Source of the DNA: Bacteroidota bacterium
GTDB taxonomy: Bacteria; Bacteroidota; Ignavibacteria; UBA10030; UBA8401
Assembly (NCBI GenBank): GCA_041658205.1
Contig: JBBAAO010000001.1
Span: 1,364,001-1,428,000, forward strand
Direction of reading: 5' to 3'
Length of the DNA: 64,000 nt
The notes under the pieces: model-generated
Told to the model about the DNA's origin: nothing
Seen by the model: the letters and a program-made list of their open reading frames with translations, nothing else
The model's database searches: none
Shown here: positions 52,099-61,436 of the stretch, piece after piece
Numbering within the stretch: position 1 is the stretch's first letter
Layout of the letters: each line of letters starts with the position of its first letter
Translations under genes and position numbers: made by a program

Positions 52099-52689
52099 TT
52101 GGCTAAAAAAAATTCTTCAAACACTGTTACTGAGAAATTGGGAAAATTGGTTTTTGATCAATTACAACTGATCGGCGAAGATCCAAAGCGAGAAGGATTA
52201 ATCAAGACCCCTTACCGGGTTGCTAAATCGCTCCAGTTTCTTACAAAGGGTTATCATGACGATGTCAAATCGCTTCTGAATGGCGCAGTCTTCAAAGAAG
52301 ATTATAACGAAATGGTTATTGTGAAGGACATTGACTATTTTTCAATGTGTGAGCATCACATGCTGCCGTTTTATGGAAAGATCCATATTGCCTACATTCC
52401 AAAAGGGAAAATAGTCGGACTGAGCAAAATTCCACGCCTTGTGGATATGTTTGCCCGCAGACTGCAAGTGCAGGAGAGAATGACCCGACAAATTGCCAAC
52501 ACATTGTATGATGTATTGGATCCAGAAGGTGTAGCTGTAGTATGCGAAGGGAAACATATGTGCATGATGATGCGCGGTGTGGAAAAACAACATTCACTGG
52601 CAACAACAAGTGCAATGCTGGGAATTTTTCAAGAAAATATTAAAACACGAACTGAATTTTTGACCCTCATAACAAATAAACTTTCATAA
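52099..52689 (+). CDS. folE: GTP cyclohydrolase I
   Basis: A 196-residue enzyme (TTG start) that makes dihydroneopterin triphosphate from GTP. Zinc ligands are in SMCEHHMLPF and in EGKHMCMMMRG. Substrate residues sit in GKIVGLSKIPRLVDMFARRLQVQERMT and RGVEKQHSLATT. It begins 2 bases after PTPS. Its product is the PTPS substrate, so the pair form consecutive steps. Confidence 0.96.
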   Translation: MAKKNSSNTVTEKLGKLVFDQLQLIGEDPKREGLIKTPYRVAKSLQFLTKGYHDDVKSLLNGAVFKEDYNEMVIVKDIDYFSMCEHHMLPFYGKIHIAYIPKGKIVGLSKIPRLVDMFARRLQVQERMTRQIANTLYDVLDPEGVAVVCEGKHMCMMMRGVEKQHSLATTSAMLGIFQENIKTRTEFLTLITNKLS

Positions 52690-52692
52690 CCT

Positions 52693-53421
52693 GTGATTGA
52701 ATTAGAAAAAAATTATGTTCCGATCGTTTGGGTAACCGGAGCGACTAAAGGAATCGGTCTGGCGATTGCCAATGCATTTGCCAATATTGGATGTAAAATT
52801 ATATTGACGGGAAGGAATAAATCTCAGTTAGAAATTAATGCGGGTAAGATTATTGACCAAGGTGGTTATGCACTTCCGTTAGTATGCGATGTCACCTCCG
52901 AAATAAGCGTTCGAACTGTGATGGCGACGATTACAAAAAAAGTGGGAGGCGTTGACGTCTTGGTGAATAATGCCGGCGTAACGACTTTTGAATCATTTGA
53001 GAAAACAACTATTAAAGAGTTCGATCAAATCGTTGATACGAATCTTCGTGGTTATTTTTTATGTACCAAAGCAGTCCTTACCTCCATGTTAAAACAAAAG
53101 AAGGGTCACATTTTTAATATTCATTCTGTTTCGGCGATAACAACATTCAATAATTCATCTGTCTATTCCGCATCGAAAGCGGGTGCGCTGGCTCTTTCTA
53201 AAGGATTGAGGATGGAAGTTCGGAAACGTGGAATCCGCGTGATTGATGTGCTTCCGGGTGCAGTAGAGACGGAAATGTGGGATAAACCCGTTCGAAAAAA
53301 ATATCACCACAAAATGCTTCAACCCGATGATGTTGCTGATGCAGTTGTTTCTCTCTATTGCCAACCGCAGCGTATGACAACGGACGAAATTGTATTACGC
53401 CCTGTAGAAGGGGACTTATAA
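52693..53421 (+). CDS. Short-chain dehydrogenase/reductase (first of pair)
   Basis: A 242-residue classical SDR starting GTG, 3 bases after the folE stop. It has the coenzyme motif TGATKGIGLA (about 14-23), NNAGVTTF at about 95, the catalytic Ser around 146 and YSASKAGAL with Tyr and Lys at about 156-160. In this context, after PTPS, it may act as a sepiapterin reductase-like enzyme reducing 6-pyruvoyl tetrahydropterin. Sequence alone cannot tell it from a 3-oxoacyl-ACP reductase. Confidence 0.85.
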   Translation: MIELEKNYVPIVWVTGATKGIGLAIANAFANIGCKIILTGRNKSQLEINAGKIIDQGGYALPLVCDVTSEISVRTVMATITKKVGGVDVLVNNAGVTTFESFEKTTIKEFDQIVDTNLRGYFLCTKAVLTSMLKQKKGHIFNIHSVSAITTFNNSSVYSASKAGALALSKGLRMEVRKRGIRVIDVLPGAVETEMWDKPVRKKYHHKMLQPDDVADAVVSLYCQPQRMTTDEIVLRPVEGDL

Positions 53422-54129
53422 ATGATATTAAAGGATGCTGTTGCCGTTATCACTGGAGCGAGTAAAGGAATAGGAAGAGCTATTGCACTTTTACTTTCTC
53501 AACAAGGTGTAACAGTTGTGCTTGCTGCCCGAAGTTCGGATCTCCTTTCGATGACACAAAAAGAAATTACTGAAGCAGGTGGTAAATCCGTGTCGATTCC
53601 TACTGACATTACATCAGAGAATTCAGTTCAAAATCTTGTTTTTGAAACATTAAAACGATATGGTAAAATAGATATCCTTGTTAATAATGCAGGCGTTGGA
53701 ATTTTTTCGAATGTCATCGACACGAAGATGGAAGAATACGAATCGATGATGAATGTAAATCTGAAAGGGGTTTTCTTATGCAGCCGTGCCGTGCTTCCCA
53801 CAATGATAAAACAACGCCGCGGGGAAATTATTAACATTGCTTCACTTGCCGGTAAAAATTCGTTTGCTGGCGGATCGGTCTATTCTGCAACAAAATGGGG
53901 ATTGATCGGATTTGCGAGATCGTTAATGCTTGAAGTGCGTGACTATAATATTCGTGTGGTGACAATTTCCCCCGGATCAGTGAACACTCATTTTGCTGAA
54001 AAGGAAAAAGATGAACCACTGATTATTCAACCGGAAGATGTCGCTGAGACAGTGTTGTTTGCACTGACAATGCCTAATAGAGTAAATGTCAGTGAAATTG
54101 ATATTCGACCCACAATAAAGCCGAGATAA
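53422..54129 (+). CDS. Short-chain dehydrogenase/reductase (second of pair)
   Basis: A 235-residue classical SDR, starting one base after the previous stop. It has TGASKGIGRAIA (about 11-22), NNAGVGIF and YSATKWGLIGFAR with the catalytic Tyr and Lys. It is paralogous to the upstream gene but clearly diverged. Two reductases after PTPS would allow stepwise reduction of two side-chain carbonyls, as in biopterin synthesis. A hairpin follows 30 bases on. Confidence 0.85.
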   Translation: MILKDAVAVITGASKGIGRAIALLLSQQGVTVVLAARSSDLLSMTQKEITEAGGKSVSIPTDITSENSVQNLVFETLKRYGKIDILVNNAGVGIFSNVIDTKMEEYESMMNVNLKGVFLCSRAVLPTMIKQRRGEIINIASLAGKNSFAGGSVYSATKWGLIGFARSLMLEVRDYNIRVVTISPGSVNTHFAEKEKDEPLIIQPEDVAETVLFALTMPNRVNVSEIDIRPTIKPR

Positions 54130-54159
54130 TATTCCATTCTTGCTACCGCTTTAAAATAC

Positions 54160-54198
54160 AAAACGCCAAACAACATTATTTTGATGTCCGGCGTTTTT
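54160..54198. terminator. Possible terminator between SDR and Spy-like genes
   Basis: AAAACGCC (54160-54167) pairs with GGCGTTTT (54190-54197) across a 22-base loop, followed by TTTTT-type sequence. The loop is long, so efficiency is uncertain. Confidence 0.5.
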
Positions 54199-54209
54199 GA
54201 TTAAAACAA

Positions 54210-54719
54210 TTACTCTTTAATAATTCGTTTTTTGATTTTTCGTTCCATACGGGGAGCGTCGTCATCATCCATATCATCATCCATGGGCATAGCATGTTTT
54301 CGCATCATTTGTCCATGCATTTGTTTCGGCATCATGCGAGGATGTTTATTGAGTATTTTTTTCCAGATTTTTTGCTGATCGGCGTTTAATGCTTTATTCT
54401 TTTCTGACCATGCATTAATGTGGTTCATTCGGAGTGTTACTTGTTGTGATGCAATTTCGTTCATTTTCTTTTCGATTGCTGCCTTGTCCAGATTATCGGC
54501 TCCAATAAGGCGGCGAAGTTCAAGTTTTGCTATCTCGAGTTTTGCTTTCACTTCGATCTGTTTCTTTTGCATATCGAACGTGATTTTTTCAAACTGTTCC
54601 TTTTGTGCATCCGAAAGATTGAGATCTTTCATCATCCCTCGTCCTGGGCCGGGCTGGCTCAAAGCGAGCGAAACAGTAAAGATTGTAAGTAACGTGTAGA
54701 ACATAAATTTGTAGTTCAT
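54210..54719 (-). CDS. Spy/CpxP-like periplasmic protein with Met/Asp-rich tail
   Basis: A 169-residue protein from ATG 54719; the frame is open to 54803, but that would put the signal peptide inside. The signal MNYKFMFYTLLTIFTVSLALS is followed by a helical region starting LNLSDAQKEQFEKITFDMQKKQIEV, the LTxxQ-like pattern of Spy/CpxP-type periplasmic proteins. The C-terminal 45 residues are unusual: RMMPKQMHGQMMRKHAMPM, then DDDMDDDD, then a basic end. The Met- and His-rich stretch could bind copper, and the acidic run calcium, but this is inference. It is a single gene. Confidence 0.72.
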   Translation of the reverse strand: MNYKFMFYTLLTIFTVSLALSQPGPGRGMMKDLNLSDAQKEQFEKITFDMQKKQIEVKAKLEIAKLELRRLIGADNLDKAAIEKKMNEIASQQVTLRMNHINAWSEKNKALNADQQKIWKKILNKHPRMMPKQMHGQMMRKHAMPMDDDMDDDDAPRMERKIKKRIIKE

Positions 54720-54843
54720 AACTACCTCGTATATAAATGTGAATAAATTGGGATCAGCGTAACGATGGTGTTTTGACACAACCGTTTGAAGAAAGTTTAA
54801 CATTGAATTGCATGCAACCTTTATTTATTTTACAGGAAGAAAC

Positions 54844-56967
54844 GTGAAGAATATCCGACTTAACATATATACCGCCCTAACGCTCGCAATATCCTTTTCA
54901 GGCTGTGTTGTATATAATCCTATTGCAGAATATTCGAAACAACGATATACTAACGCAATAGCGTATTTTAACACATACTATAATGCACAACGATTATTCA
55001 ATGATGCCGAAGACGAAGTCTTCAAATCCCGTAGAGATTATTTTGAACGGGGTCAGACGACCAAGGCGTTTGTCGTACCATCATCTGCACGTCAAAAATT
55101 TCAAACATCCATCGAAAAAAATTCAAGAGTACTCTCATTCTATGCGGATTCGAAGTGGGTAGACGATGCGTTGTTGATGATTGGCAAAGCATATTTTTAT
55201 ATGGATGATGATGTGAGAGCAGAACGGAAGTTTCAGGAATTAGCAGTGCAGTTTCCCCAAAGCGAGGTAATCTTTGAATCCCAGTTATGGCTGGGCAAAA
55301 GTTTGATGCGTCAAAAAAAATATTCTGAAGGTATCAAACAGTTGGAAGAGGTATTCGCAAAAACCATTGATCACGATGAAGAAATTGCCGGACAATCTGC
55401 CTTTGAACTTGGTGAACATTATTTTCAATTGGAAGATTATCAACAAGCGGAAAAACAGTATGGCGTTGCTGTGGAACTTGTCGATGACGACGAGACAAAA
55501 ACACGAATCTATTTTCAAATCGGAAGAAGCTTTAATAGATTAAAAAACAATGAAAAAGCACAGGAAGCGTATCTCAACGCAGCTGCTATCTCGCCGATTT
55601 ACACGTTTAAATTCCAGGCACAATTGCAATTCTTTAAATCAACCGCACTGCAATTAAAGTATGATGAAGCAATAAACGGCCTCAATGAAATGCTTTCCGA
55701 TACGAAGAATAAAGAATTTTTCGGAATTGTTCATTTCGAAATTGCTAATGTGTTGATGTTGCAGAATAAAACATCTGAAGCTATCAACAAATATATTTTT
55801 GTTGATACTGCCTTTGCACGGACGGATGAAGCAGCTCGATCGTATTACATTCTTGGGAAATATTTTGAAGAAAAGGAATTGAATTATGATTCCGCCCGCA
55901 CCTTATACAATAAGGCTCGTTCCGAATTTACTAGTTCAGAAATAACAAAAGAAGCAACAGAACGGTCGGACATCTTTAACAAGTATGATATTTTGCAAAA
56001 AGATCTTATTCGTTATGACTCACTTTATATTAACGCACTTCTTATGAAGGATCAACAGGATTCTCTTGCGTTAATAAAACAGAGTGATACGACGAGAATA
56101 AAGGATTCTGTTTCAGTGAAAGAAGAGCCTAAAGTCAAAAAAATGACAAAAGCCGGCAAAGCAGATCCCAAAAAAGATTCGACAATAGTCATCGATTCAA
56201 CAAAAATAAAAGATCAATTGGATCGCACAATAACACAACAGAAGATGGTTGATTCACTCTATCGATCTATCATTAGAACTAAATTTGAGTTGGGAGGATT
56301 GTTTTATGTCGAAATTCAACAACCGGATTCTGCACTACGCTTGTTTAATGAGGTGGTAAATAAATATTCTGCCAGTGAGTTCGCTCCTCGTGCGTTGTAT
56401 TCGATCGCGGAAATTCAACGAAGTATTAAACAAAAGCCCAAATCTGAACTTGATTCGTTATATACAAAAATCATTACGTCATATCCTGAATCGCCGTATG
56501 CAAATGAAGCACGGAAGAGTTTGGGGCTCCCTCTGGTGGAAGCTCAGAAAGATTCTGCACAAGAGGAATTTGAACAAGCAGAAAAACTTTCCGATTCAAA
56601 AAAATATGAATCGGCAATCGTATTATATAAACGAATTTCAGATCAATTCTTAACCTCAACAGTATCGGCTAAATCACTTTTTACGGCAGGCTGGCATTAT
56701 GAAAATTCGTTGATGAATAACGATAGTGCATATGCCGTGTATAAGCGTGTTATAACAAAATATCCGCTTTCTCAATTTGCAAATTTTGCTCGGCCCAAAG
56801 TGACCGAATACGAAAATGAACTGAAACGGATTGAACAAGAAAAACAAAAAATAATTGAGGAACAAAAATTAAAAGAAGAACAGGAAAAAGAAGCCAAATC
56901 TCCAAAAACACCAAAAACCGAAACGGCGCCGCAAGATTCCTTACCCACACCGAAAAATAAATTATGA
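54844..56967 (+). CDS. Large TPR-repeat lipoprotein
   Basis: A 707-residue protein from GTG 54844, with AGGAAG upstream; the frame is open to 54808 but lacks a ribosome site there. The lipoprotein signal ends FSGC (Cys about 22). Repeated helices such as WVDDALLMIGKAYFYMDDDVRAERKF, SAFELGEHYFQLEDYQQAEKQY and ALYSIAEIQRSIKQKPKS are TPR-like, similar to YfiO/BamD and YbgF repeats. The C-terminus is a charged Glu/Lys/Gln coiled segment. It is probably on the periplasmic side of the outer membrane, where it organises other proteins. It overlaps pyrK (ATGA). Confidence 0.78.
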   Translation: MKNIRLNIYTALTLAISFSGCVVYNPIAEYSKQRYTNAIAYFNTYYNAQRLFNDAEDEVFKSRRDYFERGQTTKAFVVPSSARQKFQTSIEKNSRVLSFYADSKWVDDALLMIGKAYFYMDDDVRAERKFQELAVQFPQSEVIFESQLWLGKSLMRQKKYSEGIKQLEEVFAKTIDHDEEIAGQSAFELGEHYFQLEDYQQAEKQYGVAVELVDDDETKTRIYFQIGRSFNRLKNNEKAQEAYLNAAAISPIYTFKFQAQLQFFKSTALQLKYDEAINGLNEMLSDTKNKEFFGIVHFEIANVLMLQNKTSEAINKYIFVDTAFARTDEAARSYYILGKYFEEKELNYDSARTLYNKARSEFTSSEITKEATERSDIFNKYDILQKDLIRYDSLYINALLMKDQQDSLALIKQSDTTRIKDSVSVKEEPKVKKMTKAGKADPKKDSTIVIDSTKIKDQLDRTITQQKMVDSLYRSIIRTKFELGGLFYVEIQQPDSALRLFNEVVNKYSASEFAPRALYSIAEIQRSIKQKPKSELDSLYTKIITSYPESPYANEARKSLGLPLVEAQKDSAQEEFEQAEKLSDSKKYESAIVLYKRISDQFLTSTVSAKSLFTAGWHYENSLMNNDSAYAVYKRVITKYPLSQFANFARPKVTEYENELKRIEQEKQKIIEEQKLKEEQEKEAKSPKTPKTETAPQDSLPTPKNKL

Positions 56968-57731
56968 AGCAAGAGATTGTACCCATTCATTCGTTTGAAT
57001 GTCTTACCACCGAAATTTTAGAACTGACTTTTGTTTCAGAATATCTTGCTGCCACGGCAAAACCTGGACAGTTTATCAATATTCGGGTCGGAGATAATTA
57101 TCCGTTGCTGCGTAGACCATTCAGTATCTTTAATATCGAAGGAAACAAAATATCCATCGTATTTAATGTGATTGGGACCGGGACAAAAGTACTTGCACGC
57201 AAACGGAAAGGTGATATGCTTGATGTGCTTGGACCATGCGGAAATGATTTTCTTTCCTTTACAAACGGAGAATACGATACAGCTATTTTTGTAGCCGGTG
57301 GAATTGGCGTTGCTCCTTTTCCAATGTTGACAAAATATTTTCCAATAGACAAGAATGTAGTTACCTATTTAGGTGGTAGGCACAAAGAATTGATTGTTGA
57401 GAAGGGATTGAAAAATGTGAAAATCGCCACGGACGATGGAAGTCAAGGAATGAAGGGGACAGTGCTTGATGTAATCAAAGACGATTTTTCTAAAACTGAT
57501 TATGGCAAAACACGATTTTTTGTTTGCGGCCCAACACGGATGATGAAAGCTATTTCTGATTATGCCCATGAAATCGGATCGCAATGTTATGCCTCACTTG
57601 AATGTGATATGGCATGCGGAATTGGTTTGTGTCAAGGATGTAATATTGAAATGAATAGCGGCGATAAAAAATACAGACTGGTCTGCAAAGAGGGGACAAT
57701 ATTTGAAACGCAAACGGTGAAATTATCATGA
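56964..57731 (+). CDS. pyrK: Dihydroorotate dehydrogenase electron-transfer subunit
   Basis: A 255-residue ferredoxin reductase-like protein. The FAD domain (about 1-100) has RRPFSIFN, followed by an NAD domain with FVAGGIGVAPF (about 110-120). A C-terminal 2Fe-2S site, CDMACGIGLCQGCN then VCKEG, has four Cys. It passes electrons between PyrD (class 1B) and NAD+. It overlaps both the TPR gene and pyrD by 4 bases. Confidence 0.95.
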   Translation: MKQEIVPIHSFECLTTEILELTFVSEYLAATAKPGQFINIRVGDNYPLLRRPFSIFNIEGNKISIVFNVIGTGTKVLARKRKGDMLDVLGPCGNDFLSFTNGEYDTAIFVAGGIGVAPFPMLTKYFPIDKNVVTYLGGRHKELIVEKGLKNVKIATDDGSQGMKGTVLDVIKDDFSKTDYGKTRFFVCGPTRMMKAISDYAHEIGSQCYASLECDMACGIGLCQGCNIEMNSGDKKYRLVCKEGTIFETQTVKLS

Positions 57732-58669
57732 TTGAATCATTCTCGTTAAAAGGTGTGGAATTTAAGAATCGAATTCTTGTTGCTTCCGGTACATTCGGTT
57801 ACGGGGATGAAGTGCCGGATCTTGTGGATATTTCGCAACTCGGTGGTGTTGTAACAAAATCACTTTCCATGAAACCGCGTGATGGTAATCCAAATCCCCG
57901 AATCACCGAAACGGCAAGTGGCATGCTGAATTCCATCGGTCTCGCAAATATCGGCGTTCATAAATTTATAGATGCAAAACTTCCTGTATTGAAAGAGCGA
58001 AAAGCAACAGTCATTGCAAATATTGCGGCAAGTAGTGTGGATGAATATTGCAAAGTTCTAGAATTGCTCAATGCACAAGAAGGCGTGCATGGATTTGAAA
58101 TAAACGTTTCTTGTCCAAACGTAAAGGAAGGGGGATTAAGTTTCGGAACTGATGTGAAACTTGTTTCTCTTATTACAAAAGAACTTCGTCGACGGACAAA
58201 AAAACCTCTCATTATCAAGTTAACTCCTAATGTAACACATATCTCCGAATTTGCGCGAGCGTGTGAAACTGAAGGAGCTGATGCGGTATCGGTGATCAAT
58301 ACCGTTATCGGAATGGCTGTCAATATTCATAAACGATCTCCAAAAATTGCAACAACAACTGGTGGACTTTCAGGACCTGCTATTAAACCGATCGCATTGG
58401 CAAAAGTATATGAAACTGTGAATGCAGTAAAAATTCCGGTGATCGGAATAGGTGGTATTGCGACATGGGAAGACGCTGTGGAATTTTTCATAGTGGGTGC
58501 TTCCTTGGTTCAAATCGGAACGGCTAACTTTATCAATCCTGCAACTGGTGTTTCTGTTGCTGAAGGTGTTAGGCAATTTTGTGAAAAAAATGGGTTGAAT
58601 GATGTTGGCAAATTAGTAAAATCTCTCCAAACGAATAAAACAATTTCCATAGTAGATTCTTGGTTGTAG
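57728..58669 (+). CDS. pyrD: Dihydroorotate dehydrogenase (class 1B, catalytic subunit)
   Basis: A 313-residue FMN enzyme. NVSCPNVKEGG (about 130-140) carries the active-site Cys that replaces the class 2 Ser. The FMN phosphate motif GIGGIATWEDAVEF is at about 240. It makes orotate with NAD+ through PyrK, hence cytosolic pyrimidine synthesis independent of quinones. It overlaps pyrK by ATGA, confirming the pair. Confidence 0.96.
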   Translation: MIESFSLKGVEFKNRILVASGTFGYGDEVPDLVDISQLGGVVTKSLSMKPRDGNPNPRITETASGMLNSIGLANIGVHKFIDAKLPVLKERKATVIANIAASSVDEYCKVLELLNAQEGVHGFEINVSCPNVKEGGLSFGTDVKLVSLITKELRRRTKKPLIIKLTPNVTHISEFARACETEGADAVSVINTVIGMAVNIHKRSPKIATTTGGLSGPAIKPIALAKVYETVNAVKIPVIGIGGIATWEDAVEFFIVGASLVQIGTANFINPATGVSVAEGVRQFCEKNGLNDVGKLVKSLQTNKTISIVDSWL

Positions 58670-58694
58670 TTTCCTTTTCTCAAAAACTTCCCAA

Positions 58695-59909
58695 ATGAAT
58701 TCAACGTTAACGTTTCTCTATTCGCTTCATAAATTAGGGATGAAATTCGGTTTACGAAACATTCGTGCACTACTCAAATCTGCCGGTAATCCTCATAAGT
58801 CATTTCGAACAATTCATGTTGCCGGCACCAATGGAAAAGGATCGACAAGTTCCATGATTGCAGCCATACTCACAGCAGCAGGATATAAAGTCGGTCTCTA
58901 TACTTCACCTCATTTGGTTACATTCAACGAACGAATACGCATCAACGGGAAAATGATTCCCACAAAGGAAATCGCGCGATATACAGAGCTCTTACGACAA
59001 CAGATCATCAAACAGAAGACAACATTTTTTGAAGCTACCACCACTATCGCGTTTAAATATTTTGCCGATCAAAAAGTTGATATTGCTGTCATCGAAACTG
59101 GATTGGGGGGAAGATTAGATTCGACGAATGTTCTTACCCCTATGGTTTCAATCATCACTTCAATCGGAAAAGATCATACCGAATTATTAGGAAATACGAT
59201 TTTGTCTATCGCAAAAGAAAAAGCGGGAATCATTAAACGAAATGTTCCAGTTATTATTGGTAATGTTAACTCATCCGCTAAAGCGGTAATCAGCAAGACT
59301 GCAAAACAAAAAGGGTCAGTTCTCTTCCAATCTTCAAAATTAAAAATTCCTGCAGATATTGATCTTCAATTAAAAGGAAGGCATCAACATGCAAACGCAA
59401 AAGCTGCCATTGGTGCGATTAATATTGTTAGTAGACATTTGCTGATAGGGAATAAAGCGATACGAGAAGGACTGGAACGGACAACGCAATTGTCAGGGCT
59501 TCGTGCGCGGTTTGAACTTCGAAAAGGAAGGCCAGATGTGTTATTTGATGTTGCTCATAATCCCGATGGAATCAAGACACTTGTTTCAGAACTAAAAAAA
59601 TTACCGTACAAACGATTTGTTATTGTTTTTGGTGTAATGAAGGACAAAGATTTTCGTTCAATACTTCAACAGTTCAAAAAGATCAATGTGACGATTATTG
59701 CAACAGAACCAAATATTGAGAGAGCGCTACCAGCTGAACAACTTTACTCGATATGTAAAAAAATGAATCTCCGGTGTTTTCATGCATCAAATGTTCATGA
59801 AGCGATCGAATTAGGAGAGAGGAAAACGAAGAAAAACAGGTTGCTGGTATTTACTGGTTCTCACTATTTGCTTGGGGAAGTTCTCCAAGCTTTTGAAAAA
59901 AAGTCTTGA
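58695..59909 (+). CDS. folC: Dihydrofolate/folylpolyglutamate synthase
   Basis: A 404-residue Mur-ligase-like ATPase. The P-loop is VAGTNGKGSTSS (about 41-52), with TGLGGRLDSTNV (about 137) and GHPLGE-type C-terminal features such as DVAHNPDGIKTLV (about 280). It adds glutamate to folates. The last bases overlap the candidate rho promoter. Confidence 0.93.
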   Translation: MNSTLTFLYSLHKLGMKFGLRNIRALLKSAGNPHKSFRTIHVAGTNGKGSTSSMIAAILTAAGYKVGLYTSPHLVTFNERIRINGKMIPTKEIARYTELLRQQIIKQKTTFFEATTTIAFKYFADQKVDIAVIETGLGGRLDSTNVLTPMVSIITSIGKDHTELLGNTILSIAKEKAGIIKRNVPVIIGNVNSSAKAVISKTAKQKGSVLFQSSKLKIPADIDLQLKGRHQHANAKAAIGAINIVSRHLLIGNKAIREGLERTTQLSGLRARFELRKGRPDVLFDVAHNPDGIKTLVSELKKLPYKRFVIVFGVMKDKDFRSILQQFKKINVTIIATEPNIERALPAEQLYSICKKMNLRCFHASNVHEAIELGERKTKKNRLLVFTGSHYLLGEVLQAFEKKS

Positions 59910-59932
59910 CAATAAACTTGATTTCCTATACT
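59906..59932 (+). promoter_or_regulatory. Candidate rho promoter
   Basis: TTGACA (59906-59911) and TATACT (59927-59932) with a 15-base spacer, just after folC. The short spacing is a weakness. The 187-base leader before rho would leave room for regulation of rho by its own product. Confidence 0.35.
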
Positions 59933-60096
59933 TTGACAATAGAATTAAAGACACATTCCTAATCGGTAATCCACCTACACTATCGTCTCAATCAATAAAT
60001 CATACTAACTCCAACGCTAATTAACTGTTGTATCGCATTATCTTGATCTTCATCAATAAAAACTATTTATCACTTCTAAGGGGGTAGCCTTCGTTT

Positions 60097-61350
60097 ATGC
60101 CTATGGACATTTCTGAACTCAAGTCCAAAAAAATCTCCGATCTCAATAAAATTGCACGCGACCTTGGTCTTTCGGGATACAGTGACCTCCGCAAGCAAGA
60201 ACTTATCTTCAAAATTCTCGAAGCACAAAGTCAAAAGGATGGACAGACTTTCAGCAAAGGTGTGCTGGAAGTGCTCCCGGACGGATATGGATTCCTTCGA
60301 TCGGTTGATTATAACTATTTACCGTCACCGGACGATATCTATGTGTCACCTTCACAAATTAAAAAATTTGCATTGCGCACCGGTGATACTGTCAGCGGTC
60401 AAGTTCGTCCACCGAAAGATGGGGAACGATTCTTTGCACTGCTTCGTGTAGAAGCAGTAAATGAAGATGAACCAGAGAAAATACGCGAACGTATCTTGTT
60501 TGATAACCTGACTCCTTTGTATCCTGAGGAGCGGTTAAAATTAGAGACGGCTCCCGGCGAATATGCTATGCGCGTGTTGGATATGCTTGCTCCGATTGGA
60601 AAAGGACAACGCGGAATGATTGTGTCACCCCCTAAAGCGGGTAAAACGATCATGCTCCAGAAGATTGCGAACAGTATTTCCCGAAATCATCCTGAAGTAA
60701 AATTGATGATGTTATTGATCGATGAACGTCCCGAAGAAGTAACGGATATGGAGCGAAGTGTTAGTGCGGAAGTTGTCGCCTCTACGTTCGATGAACCACC
60801 CGAACGACACGTTCAAGTGGCCGACATGGTGATTGAAAAAGCGAAACGTTTGGTTGAAGCAAAACATGATGTGGTTATTCTGCTGGATAGTATCACGCGT
60901 CTTGCACGGGCCCATAACACTGTAACACCACACTCCGGTAAAATTCTTTCCGGCGGTGTTGATGCAATGGCGCTGCATCGGCCTAAACGATTCTTCGGCG
61001 CTGCTCGTAATATTGAAGATGGTGGCAGCTTGACGATCATAGCAACTGCTCTGGTGGAAACAGGAAGCAGAATGGATGAAGTGATTTTCGAAGAATTTAA
61101 AGGAACTGGCAATAGCGAAATAGTTCTCGATCGGAAATTGTCTGACCGCAGAATTTTTCCTGCAGTTGATGTCAATCGTTCAGGAACACGCCGAGAAGAA
61201 ATATTACTGGAACCGGATGAATTAAACCGAATTTGGATTCTGCGTAAGTTTATGAGTGATTTCAATCCGGTGGAGGCAATGGAGTTCCTCCTTGAACGAT
61301 TGAAAGGAACAAAATCGAATAAAGAGTTCTTAAAATCGATGAATAGTTAA
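60097..61350 (+). CDS. rho: Transcription termination factor Rho
   Basis: A 417-residue hexameric RNA helicase. The N-terminal Rho_N domain (LKSKKISDLNKIARDLGLSG, about 5-24), the RNA-binding cold-shock-like domain (GVLEVLPDGYGFLRS, about 54-68) and the ATPase core with SPPKAGKT (about 178-185) and ALVETGSRMDEV (about 318) are all present. GGGGGTAG precedes the ATG. It is single between a long leader and a good terminator. Confidence 0.97.
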   Translation: MPMDISELKSKKISDLNKIARDLGLSGYSDLRKQELIFKILEAQSQKDGQTFSKGVLEVLPDGYGFLRSVDYNYLPSPDDIYVSPSQIKKFALRTGDTVSGQVRPPKDGERFFALLRVEAVNEDEPEKIRERILFDNLTPLYPEERLKLETAPGEYAMRVLDMLAPIGKGQRGMIVSPPKAGKTIMLQKIANSISRNHPEVKLMMLLIDERPEEVTDMERSVSAEVVASTFDEPPERHVQVADMVIEKAKRLVEAKHDVVILLDSITRLARAHNTVTPHSGKILSGGVDAMALHRPKRFFGAARNIEDGGSLTIIATALVETGSRMDEVIFEEFKGTGNSEIVLDRKLSDRRIFPAVDVNRSGTRREEILLEPDELNRIWILRKFMSDFNPVEAMEFLLERLKGTKSNKEFLKSMNS

Positions 61351-61353
61351 CAC

Positions 61354-61380
61354 AAAAGCCGTCTTCATGACGGCTTTTTT
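61354..61380 (+). terminator. Rho-independent terminator after rho
   Basis: AAAAGCCGTC (61354-61363), loop TTCAT and GACGGCTTTT, with a six-T tract. Confidence 0.9.
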
Positions 61381-61436
61381 ATTTTGGAACTTCACCTTTT
61401 TCGGCGTAAATTTGTCCACTGAAAAGGAATGTAACT

